NCBI GenBank assembly: GCA_020633295.1
Contig: JACKDW010000017.1
Location: 124,001 to 188,000 of the forward strand
From: Myxococcales bacterium
GTDB taxonomy: Bacteria; Myxococcota_A; Polyangia; Nannocystales; Nannocystaceae
Direction of reading: 5' to 3'
Length of the DNA: 64,000 nt
Positions 46,423 through 55,000 of the stretch are shown here, in pieces. Numbering within the stretch: position 1 is the stretch's first letter; the number at the start of each line of letters is the position of its first letter. Made by a program: the position numbers and the translations under genes. The notes beneath the pieces were generated by a model that was given only the letters and a program-made list of their open reading frames with translations, did not search any database and was not told the origin of the DNA.

Positions 46423-48402
46423 TCAGCGGACGCCGCCGCCGACCGCGAGCGCGCCGTCCTGCGCGCTAACGAACGCGATCGAGGGCGCGATCACGGTGCC
46501 CGCGGGGAGCTCGGGCGCGACCTTGGAGAGATCGAGCGCCGGCAGCGGGACGCTCGCGAGCGTCCCCTGGAACATCTCGAGCACGCGCGCGCTGACGAGC
46601 CCGAGCATGCTCTCGAACACCGCGGCCTGGGCCGGCGACGCCGGCTCGCCGGCGATCCGCACGCCGGTCACGTCGAACTCGAGCACGTGCGCGGGCTCGA
46701 TCTGGAGCGCGATCGCGCCCTCGCCGTCGCCGCCCGAGGCGGTCACGTGCACGCGCGCCGCCGCGCTCAAGAACACGTCGAGCTCGGTCACGCGACCGCC
46801 CATCGTCGCGCGCACCTGGAGCGCGACGTCGCCGACCTGGACCTCGAGCGCGCGGTCGATCCCGCAGTCGATCAGCACGGGCGGCAGGCGCAGGTCGACG
46901 TCGATCTCGAGCTTCTCGAAGCGGTACAGCGGGATCTTCCCGTTCGCCTCTTTGGTCAGGTCGTGGGTGACGCGGAAGTAGCCGGTCTGCCAGAGGCTCG
47001 TGAGCAGCTGGTTGACGAGGTCGAGGCGCAGCCCGACCTCGACGGCGTTGCGCGGCGGCGCCGGGGCGGCCTTCGTGCGCCCGCAGCCGCGGCGGACGAT
47101 CGCGCCGGGGTGCTCGCGCGCGCTGAGGGCTCAGGCGACAGCGCGCTCGTGACCGCCGCGCGCAGCCCGACGCGCACGCCCGCCGGACGCTCGCCGCGCG
47201 CGAGGCTGAGGCTCGAGCGACTCGAGCTGCGAGCGCAGCCGCAGGCTCGCGCCCCGCGTCGGCCCGCCGACCCCGAGCGGCGGGACCGCGATGGTCTGGT
47301 CGACCGCGATCTCGTTGAGCGCGCGCGCGAGCGGGGCGTCGAGCTCCCCCTTCACGCGCGCCTTGATCTCGCGCGTGAGCAGCTCGTCGACCTCGCCGTC
47401 GAACATGTCGATGAGCCAGTTCACCGCCGAGCCCCAGTTGTTGTCGATGGAGACCTCGAGGCCGTGAAAGCCGGTCTCGAGATCGCGGGTGCGCACCGCG
47501 GTCACGCCGCTCGGCAGCATGCGGATGTCGACCGCGCCCGACAGCGTCACGGACCGCGCCTTCACGGTCGCGCTCACGCTCGTCTCGGCGAGGCCCACGA
47601 GCGTGCCGTCGAGGCGCACGCGCAGGCGCGCGTCCTTGACGGTCGCGTTGAGCGTCAGCCGCCCGGGCTCGACCTGCAGGCGCACCTCGGGCTCCGGCCC
47701 CCGCTCGACGCCGGTGATCGTGACGCTGCCCTTAAAGCCAGACTGCGCCACCTTGATCGTGCGCCCGACCAGCGCGTCGCCCTTGAGGCTCGCCAGCACG
47801 ACCTCGAGCACCGACGCGAGGTCCCGCGGCCGCTCGCGATCGCCGTGGTCGGCGCCCGCGTCGAGCGCCTCCTGCCCGAGCCACATCGTCAGGCCCTCGG
47901 GCACCAGCGTCTCGCGCCCCGCGCTCGCGACGCTGCGGTACTCGGCCGCCGCGTAGAAGCTCTGCACGTGGGTGCTCTGGTTGCCGTGCTCGTCCTTCGC
48001 GACGATCTTGACGAGGTTGAGCCCGGGCCGCGGGATCACCTCGTGCGCACCGCCGGCGCGCTGATCGCCCGCGAGCGCCTCGCCGTTGATCGTGACGTCG
48101 CCGAGCTCGCTCTCGGCGTCGACGACCTCGTAGGTGACCTTGACGCGGCGCGCGAGCTTCAGCGCCTCGCCCCGCGCGGGCGACAGCACGCGGATCTCCG
48201 GCCCCTCGCGATCGCTGCTCGCCGCGCGCGGCAGGTCGGGCGCCGCGACCTCGGCGGCGACGTCGGGCTTGGGCGCGGGCTCGGGCGCCGCGGGCTCCTC
48301 GACGACCGCGGGCGCCGGCGCCGGCGCGTCGGCCTCGCCGCAGCCCCCGGAGAGACAGGCCCAGAGCGCGCACAGGGTTACGCCGCGGTGGTGACGGGAC
48401 AC
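46423..48402 (-). pseudogene. Secreted lipoprotein interrupted by two compensating frameshifts
   Basis: The coding pattern continues through 1980 bp but leaves the main frame near 47200 and returns near 47115. In the main frame a TGA occurs at 47131-47133, while the alternate frame reads smoothly across the gap (SLARGERPAGVRVGL, AAVTSALSPEPSA). The N-terminal part has a lipobox (CLSGGC), a Pro/Ala/Glu linker and a bacterial-Ig-like domain (IRVLSPARGEALKL). The rest is a long beta-rich region (GDALVGRTIKVAQSG). No family is recognised. The GTG at 48402 is supported by TATCGT 7 nt upstream. Sequencing error is as plausible as true decay. Confidence 0.7.
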
Positions 48403-48409
48403 GCGGGTG

Positions 48410-48415
48410 ACGATA
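48410..48415 (-). promoter_or_regulatory. -10-like TATCGT, leaderless position
   Basis: TATCGT ends 7 nt before the GTG at 48402. Confidence 0.4.
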
Positions 48416-48489
48416 GCGAGAAGCGACGGGCGACGCGACCGCACGCCCGCTTGCGCGCCTCCCCGGTGAACGCGACACTCCCGGGCTCG

Positions 48490-49404
48490 ATGCCCGCTCT
48501 CCTGATGGTCGACCCCGAAGTCCAGCGCGCGCTGCGAGAGCGCGCCCCTGTCGTCGCGCTCGAGAGCGCCGTGTTGACCCACGGGCTGCCGCGCCCCCAC
48601 AACCTCGAGGTCGTCCAGCGGATGATCGCCGCCGTGCGCCACGCGGGCGCGATCCCGGCCGTCGTCGCGGTGCTCGGCGGCGTGCTCCACGTCGGCCTCG
48701 GCGACGCGGCGCTCGCCGAGATCGCCGGCCGCGACGGCGCGCACAAGCTCAGCGCGCGCGACCTCGCGTGGGCCCACGCGACCGGCTCGGACGGCGGGAC
48801 GACGGTCGCGGCGACGCTCGCGGCCTGCGGACTCGCGGGCGTGCGCGTGTTCGCGACCGGCGGTATCGGCGGGGTGCACCGGGGCTGGAGAGAGCACCTC
48901 GACATCTCCGCCGACATCGAGGCGCTCGCCAGCGCGCCCTGCTGCACGGTCGCGGCCGGGGGGAAGTCGATCCTCGACCTGCCGGCGACGCTCGAGGCGC
49001 TCGAGACCCGCGGCGTGCCGGTGATCGGCTGGCGCACCGATCACTTCCCGCAGTTCCACAGCCGCGGGCACGCGCGCCTGCCGGCGCCGCGTCGGCTCGA
49101 CACGCTCGAGCAGGTCGCGCTGCTGTGCCGCGCGCGCTGGGACGCGCTCGCGCAGCCCGGCGGCGTCCTGCTCGCCAACCCGATCCCCGAGGAGCACGCG
49201 CTGCCGCAGCGCGAGCTCGACGACGCGGTCGCGCAGGCGCAGCGCGACGCGGACGCGCGCGGCATCCGTGGCGCCGCGCTGACGCCGTTCTTGCTCGCGG
49301 CGCTCGAGCGCATCACCGCCGGGCGCAGCGTCACCGCCAACCTCGCGCTGCTCGAGCACAACGCGGCGCTCGCCGGCGAGCTCGCGCGCGCGCTGGCTGG
49401 ATGA
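48490..49404 (+). CDS. psuG: Pseudouridine-5'-phosphate glycosidase
   Basis: This 304-residue enzyme cleaves pseudouridine 5'-phosphate to uracil and ribose 5-phosphate. Family motifs are VALESAVLTHGLPRPHN, GTTVAATLAACGLAGVRVFATGGIGGVH, DISADIEAL and VAAGGKSILDLPATLE, with NPIPEEHALP and the C-terminal TPFLLAALERIT. The length is normal. The kinase partner PsuK is not next to it. The ATG at 48490 lies about 90 bp from the divergent lipoprotein start. Confidence 0.95.
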   Translation: MPALLMVDPEVQRALRERAPVVALESAVLTHGLPRPHNLEVVQRMIAAVRHAGAIPAVVAVLGGVLHVGLGDAALAEIAGRDGAHKLSARDLAWAHATGSDGGTTVAATLAACGLAGVRVFATGGIGGVHRGWREHLDISADIEALASAPCCTVAAGGKSILDLPATLEALETRGVPVIGWRTDHFPQFHSRGHARLPAPRRLDTLEQVALLCRARWDALAQPGGVLLANPIPEEHALPQRELDDAVAQAQRDADARGIRGAALTPFLLAALERITAGRSVTANLALLEHNAALAGELARALAG

Positions 49405-49729
49405 CGACGAGCGAGCGCGACGTGAGTCGCGTTGGTAGGCGCGCTCACTCCTGCGTCAGGCTCTAGACCGCGAGCGCGGTGAGGATCGGCGACGTCAGGC
49501 CGCCCGCTCGAGCGCCTCTCGCCGCGCGCTGTGGGCTCGTGCTCCGCTCGTGGTTCATCGCGACGCCAGCGACGTGTCTCCAAGCGCAGCTTGGTTCAGG
49601 CGCGCGTGTCAGGCTCTGGCGACGCCGTGAACGGCTCTGCGCGCGGGGTATCAATTGATCCCGCGAGGCGCTTGCATGTACAACCTGCGCCGCAGCCCGC
49701 CTCGGGCGGCGGACGGGAACAGAGACTCC
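49405..49729. other. Intergenic, 325 bp
   Basis: The gap between psuG and the Cys-repeat lipoprotein holds a perfect 10-bp palindrome ATCAATTGAT at 49650-49659 in an AT-rich pocket, about 70 bp before the next start. No gene is seen. Confidence 0.5.
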
Positions 49730-51109
49730 ATGACCAGACTTGACTCGAGCGTTCACTTCTACTCCCTGCGCGTCGCCGCGGTGAGCCTGGCCATCGCGCT
49801 GGGCGGATGCGGCGACGACACCAGCGAGACCACGGCGGGCACCACCAACGACACCACCGGTGAGGAGACCACCGAGGGGGGCACGACCGCCGCGCCCGCC
49901 ACCACGGACCCCACCAACGACACCTCTTCGGGCGCGTCCTCGAGCACCGGCGATCCAGAGCCGGTCTGCGGCGACGGCGTGCTCGACGACGGCGAGGCTT
50001 GCGACGGCGACGAGCTCAACGGGGCCGACTGCGTGTCCGAGGGCTTCGTCGACGGCGCGCTGAGCTGCGGGAACGACTGCGCGCTCGACACCTCGAAGTG
50101 CGTGACCGAGCTGATGTGCAGCGAGGGCGCCCTCGCGGCGCCCGACTGCACGGTCGGCGACGCGGCCAGCTGCGCGTGCGTCGGCTGCGACAACAACGGG
50201 ATGTGCACGCTCGAGGACGACTGCGTGTGCGGTGACTGCGGAAACGACGCGTTCTGCAGCGACCCCGCGAACTGCAACAACGACGGCCAGTGCGACCCGT
50301 ACAACGAGGGCTGCGGGTGCCAGGACTGCAGCGGCCACCCGCAGTGCTACCCGATCTGCGGCGACGGGGTCGCGGCCGCCGACGAGGCCTGCGACGGCGA
50401 GGACCTCGCGGGCAGCAGCTGCGTCGCCGAGGGCTTCGACGGCGGCGGCGTGCTCGCCTGCGACGACGCGTGCGGCCTCGTCACCGACGAGTGCCTGTCC
50501 GAGGAGGTCTGCGGCGACACCTTCATCGGCGCGACCGAGGCCTGCGACGGCGAGAACCTCGCCGGCGAGGACTGCGTCTCGCAGGGCTTCGCCGACGGCG
50601 AGCTCGCGTGCGCGGACAGCTGTGAGTTCGACACCAGCGGCTGCTTCGACGTCTGCGGCGACGAGGCGATCACCGGGCTCGAGGAGTGCGACGGCGTCGA
50701 CCTCGGCGGCGAGAGCTGCGTCTCGCAGGGCTTCCCCGGCGGCGGCCTGCTCCTCTGCGGCATCGAGAGCTGCCTGCTCGACACGAGCGGCTGCCTCGAG
50801 GACGAGGTCTGCGGCGACGGCTACATCGGCGAGACCGAGACCTGCGACGGCGAGGAGTTCGGCGGCGAGACCTGCGTCTCGCAGGGCTTCCCCGGCGGCG
50901 GCCCGCTCAGCTGCGAGGACGAGTGCGCGCTGATCAACACCGAGGCGTGCGTGATGGACGAGGTCTGCGGCGACGGCTTCGCGGGCGAGAGCGAGGAGTG
51001 CGACGGCGACGACCTCGCCGGCGAGGACTGCATCTCGCAGGGCTTCCCCGGCGGCGGCGTGCTCAGCTGCAACGACGCCTGCGAGTTCATAACCGAGGCC
51101 TGCCTGTAG
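49730..51109 (+). CDS. Lipoprotein with multiple myxobacterial Cys repeats, 459 aa
   Basis: A signal peptide with lipobox ALGGC leads to a Thr/Ser/Glu/Ala linker. Then come six repeats of about 43 residues with the pattern CGDG-x5-E-x-CDG-x2-L-x-G-x-C-x-SQGF-x-GG-x-L-x-C-x3-C-x6-C, for example DVCGDEAITGLEECDG and CVSQGFPGGG. One extra Cys-dense segment lies between repeats 1 and 2 (CACVGCDNNGMC to CGCQDC). It is probably a disulfide-rigid surface stalk. The repeats are near-identical in the last three copies, which implies recent duplication or conversion. Confidence 0.9.
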   Translation: MTRLDSSVHFYSLRVAAVSLAIALGGCGDDTSETTAGTTNDTTGEETTEGGTTAAPATTDPTNDTSSGASSSTGDPEPVCGDGVLDDGEACDGDELNGADCVSEGFVDGALSCGNDCALDTSKCVTELMCSEGALAAPDCTVGDAASCACVGCDNNGMCTLEDDCVCGDCGNDAFCSDPANCNNDGQCDPYNEGCGCQDCSGHPQCYPICGDGVAAADEACDGEDLAGSSCVAEGFDGGGVLACDDACGLVTDECLSEEVCGDTFIGATEACDGENLAGEDCVSQGFADGELACADSCEFDTSGCFDVCGDEAITGLEECDGVDLGGESCVSQGFPGGGLLLCGIESCLLDTSGCLEDEVCGDGYIGETETCDGEEFGGETCVSQGFPGGGPLSCEDECALINTEACVMDEVCGDGFAGESEECDGDDLAGEDCISQGFPGGGVLSCNDACEFITEACL

Positions 51110-51321
51110 CGCGCCTGCGCGACGCGAGCGACCGCTCGAGCTCCAGCGCGGCTGGAGCCCGGGCGGTCTTCGCGAGCGGCCCGCGCGAGGCGACGGCCGC
51201 GCGACGAAATTGAGCTGTTGGTTTGGACAGATCGAGGTGGCGGCGGCGCGCGGCGAGCTCGGGCCGCGACGGCGCCGACGCGACGGCGCCGCCGCGTCAG
51301 CCCGCGCGCCGATGCGTCTGC

Positions 51322-51327
51322 TACGAT
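51322..51327 (+). promoter_or_regulatory. -10-like TACGAT, leaderless position
   Basis: TACGAT ends 7 nt before the ATG at 51335. Confidence 0.4.
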
Positions 51328-51334
51328 GCCGCCT

Positions 51335-52054
51335 ATGAGCCAGACGGACTCCATCATCTCCTACGAGCGCGTCGACGACGTCGCGGTCATCACCATGGAC
51401 GACGGCAAGGCGAACGCGCTGAGCTACGCGCTGCTCGCCGAGCTCGATGAGGCGCTCACGCGGGCCGAGCAGGAGGCCAGCGCGATCGTGCTGGCCGGCC
51501 GCGCGCAGCGGTTCAGCGCGGGCTTCGACCTGAAGGTGATGATGCAGGGGCCGGAGTCCGCGCGCGACCTGATGACGCGCGGCGGGGACGTCATGATGCG
51601 CCTGTACGGCTGCCCGCTGCCGACGGTCGCGGCGTGCACGGGGCACGCGCTGGCCGGCGGCGCGCTGCTGCTGCTGTGCTGCGACCTGCGGATCGGCGCC
51701 GAGGGGGCGTTCAAGCTCGGGCTCAACGAGGTGGCGATCGGCCTGCCGGTCCCGCACCTCGCGTACCGCCTCGCCCAGGATCGCCTCGAGCGGCGCCGAC
51801 GCTACGAGGCCACGCTGATGGCGACGATCTTCGACCCCGCAGGCGCGGCGGCGGTGGGCTTCCTCGACCGGACCGTGGCCGAGGAGGAGGTGCTGGCGAC
51901 GGCGCGGGCCGAGGCGGCGCGCCTCGGCGCGCTGCCCAGCTTCGCCTACGCGCACACGAAACGCAGCATGCGCGGGCCGATCATCACGGAGATCCGCGAG
52001 GCGCTCGCCGAGGACCTCAAGAAGCTCCACGACCTCGCGCAGGGCGGGGGCTAG
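51335..52054 (+). CDS. Enoyl-CoA hydratase/isomerase (crotonase) family protein
   Basis: This 239-residue crotonase-fold protein has VAVITMDDGKANALS, the first oxyanion-hole motif RFSAGFDLKVM, the second ACTGHALAGGALLLLCCDLRIG, and the helix LGLNEVAIGLPVPHLAYRLA with a candidate catalytic Glu. Only one of the two usual Glu acids is evident, so isomerase or hydrolase activity is possible as well as hydration. No other beta-oxidation gene is adjacent. It converges on the giant-protein gene. Confidence 0.9.
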   Translation: MSQTDSIISYERVDDVAVITMDDGKANALSYALLAELDEALTRAEQEASAIVLAGRAQRFSAGFDLKVMMQGPESARDLMTRGGDVMMRLYGCPLPTVAACTGHALAGGALLLLCCDLRIGAEGAFKLGLNEVAIGLPVPHLAYRLAQDRLERRRRYEATLMATIFDPAGAAAVGFLDRTVAEEEVLATARAEAARLGALPSFAYAHTKRSMRGPIITEIREALAEDLKKLHDLAQGGG

Positions 52055-52072
52055 CCGCGCCGGCGCGTGGTC

Positions 52073-52094
52073 GACATGGTTAAATAGACATGTC
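52073..52094. repeat. Inverted repeat GACATG-N10-CATGTC
   Basis: The perfect arms surround GTTAAATAGA between the convergent crotonase and giant-protein genes. It is identical in arms and spacing to the repeat at 46352. Confidence 0.7.
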
Positions 52095-52096
52095 GG

Positions 52097-55000
52097 CTAC
52101 GCGCCCACGCCGGACAGGACGTGCCCCGCGTGGTGGGTGATGAACGCGCGCGCCTGCCCGGGCTCGAGGTCCTCGGCCCAGAGGATGAAGTAGCTGTAGA
52201 CCGCGGACGCGATCACGCTGACGAGCAGCGGGTCGCGCTCGAAGCCGGCGATCGCCCGCTGCACGACCTTGTGGTCGCTGTTGATGACGACGTAGCCGTC
52301 GCGCTCGCCGATCATCGCGCGGGCGTCCGGCGCCGCGCCAGCGCGCGCGCGCGCCGACGACAGGTGATCGATCGAGAGCAGGTCGAGGTAGGCCTCGGTG
52401 AGCAGGTCCTCGGCGTTGCTGTTGACGATCCGCAGCTCCGCGCGCACGGACTCGAGCAGGCGCTGCGCGGCGGTCGGCTGCGGGAGCTCGGTGAGCTCCT
52501 CGGCGAGGTGCGAGGTCGACATCTCGCGGTTGCGCAGCGTCGGGACGCCGGACGAGGCGCCCTCGTGCTTCCAGAAGCCGAGGTGCGAGAGCTCGCTGGG
52601 TCGCTCGCTGAGCGCGGTGTTGAGCGAGATCAGGCGCAGGTTGGCGAGCGTGAACAGCGGCATCTCGGCGAGCGCGCGGTAGATCCTGCGGTGACTCGAC
52701 TTGAGGCGCTGACGTCCGTCGGTGCGGAACGCGTGCAGGCGGATCAGCAGCCCGGCGAGCGCGACGCGCACGCGCGAGGGGTCGACGGTCGCGTCGAGCC
52801 CCCTGCGCGTGCGCCCCTTGAGGGTCACGGGCGCCCCCTGGCCCTGCTCGAGCGCGCCCTCGTAGGTCTCGATGAGCTCGCGGAACAGCTGCTGCGAGGC
52901 GGTCTCGAGCGCCTGGGTCTGGCGCCGTGAGAGCTCGACCGTGTCCCACTCGCGCGAGACGTGCTCCTCGCTGTCGACCGTGAGCGCGCCCTCGCAGGGG
53001 TAGAGCTCGGAGAGCGCGCGGCGCTCGATCTCGAGGCCGCCGTGGCCGAGGCGCGCCTTGGCCTCGTGGCCCTCCTCGGGCATCACCCAGAGCCACCCGC
53101 TGAGGCCGCGCGTGTCGACGCGGGTGGCCTCGAGCGCGTCGCGGGGCGGGAGCGCGGGGAGCCGCCGCGCCTGCGCGCGACGCTTGCGGATCCGCTGCTC
53201 GCGCTGCCACTCGGACGCGTGCTCGCGCAGGCTCGGGAACAGCCGCGCGAGCTCGCCGAGGCGGTCGCTGTCGATGACGACGACCGGGAACTCGGGGAGC
53301 TCGTGGACCCACGGCTCGGTGACGTAGCGCAGCTCGCCGCGCTCCTCGTGGGCGCGCGCGAGCTCGAGCAGGCTGCGGCGTCGACCGTCGACGCAGGCGA
53401 ACGCGGCCAGCTCGAGCAGCGGCCGCGCGAGCGCGTCCTTGCCGAGCTTCTCGGCCGCGGCCGCGGTCGGGACGCCCTTCGCGGGCGCGCGCGTGGCCAG
53501 GATGTGGAGGACCCAGTGCACGCCGGCGTCGAGCTCGAAGCTGTCGAGCTCGGGCCAGCGGCGCGCGAGCTCCTCGAGCAGCGCGGGCGTGTGCGAGGTG
53601 ACGACCGCGGTGATCCGATCGAGCACCTTGTCGTTCATCTCGACGATGCCGAAGTCGAGCGCGATGTCGTCGCGGTGCAGCGCGCCGATGACCGGCAGCT
53701 CGCTCTCGGGGAAGACCGTGAGCGAGAGCCCGCGCGGCGTGCCGACGCGGATCATCGCGGGCTCGTCGGCGCGGGGACCCCAGCGCCGCAGGCCGAGCTG
53801 ACCGCTGAGGTCGCGATCGTCGACGTCGACGGCGACGAGGCGCTCGCCGGCGGGCAGGCGCAGCAGCCCGCCGTCGTCGCGGGAGACGCCGTCCCTCGCG
53901 CGCTCGCGCGCCTCGATCCAGGCCGCGGCGCTCTGGAGCGTCTCCGCACCGAGCACGCGGCTGAGCGTGTGAAGCTCGGCGCTGTCGAGGATCGTGATGA
54001 CGCGCTCGACGCCGTCGTAGTGGCGCAGGCGCCCGCTCGCGCTCGCGGAGCCCTCGTCGTCGGCGACGTAGAACAAGGAGCTCTGCTCGCGCGCGACCGC
54101 GAGGATCTCGGCGAAGCTGAGCATCCGCCCGGCGGTCGTGCGCACGAGCGGCGCGAGCTCGACGTCGGGCATGAGCCGCAGGAGCTGCTTGCGCACCTCG
54201 ACCCGCGCGCGCCGCTCCTCGCTCGTGCCGCGCTCGTCGCGACGGTTAGCGGCGCGGCCCTCGAGCAGCGGCTCGATGCGCGCGGAGGTCGGCGTCTCGC
54301 CGCGCTCGAGCAGGCGCTCGATCGCCGAGATCACGCGGCTCTGCGAGAAGGTCGCGACGAGCGCGAGGATCTTCCCGTACTCCTCGAGGCTCTCGTCGTC
54401 GCCCGCCGTCGCGCGCAGCGCCGTGTAGACGCGCAGCAGCTGGGGGTGATCGAACACGGCGCAGGGGACCCGCAGCAGCAACAGCCGCTGGATCGACGCC
54501 TCGCCCGGCTGCGCGGCGTAGCAGTCGTCGATGGCCGACTGCAGCAGCGAGGGCAGCGCGCCGGCGACCGCGGCGTCGAGCGCGAGCGGTGCGTCGCCCT
54601 CGGGGAGCCCGCTCCACTCGTCGTCGACCGGCACTTCGTCGTCGTTGACGACGCCGACGAGCCCGGGGATCAGCACCGGCACGCGGCGCTCGCCGAGGAA
54701 GCGCCCGTACTTGAGCACGCGGACGCGCGCGCGCGTGGTCCCGAGGCGATCGGGGCGCATGCCGCCGCGCGCGACGCCCAACGCCCCGCGCGCCGTGCCG
54801 CGCTCGAAGGAGGTCTGCACGAGCGTCTCGCCCTCGAGGGTGAGCGGCTCGATCGGCCGATCGAGGAAGGCCGCGCGTCGACGCAGGCGGTCGAGCTGCG
54901 GCGAGAAGTCCGTCAGCGCGTCCTCGCCGAACAGCGACACGAGCGCGGCGTGCTGCTCGTCGGTCAACCACAGCACGGGCTCGTCGACGCCGCGCTGCGG

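Noticed and set aside
46956..47177. Separate small minus-strand gene
   Set aside because: It is the middle, frame-shifted part of the lipoprotein at 46423-48402.
49650..49659. FNR/CRP-type operator at the ATCAATTGAT palindrome
   Set aside because: A single 10-bp palindrome with short arms is too weak to assign to a regulator.
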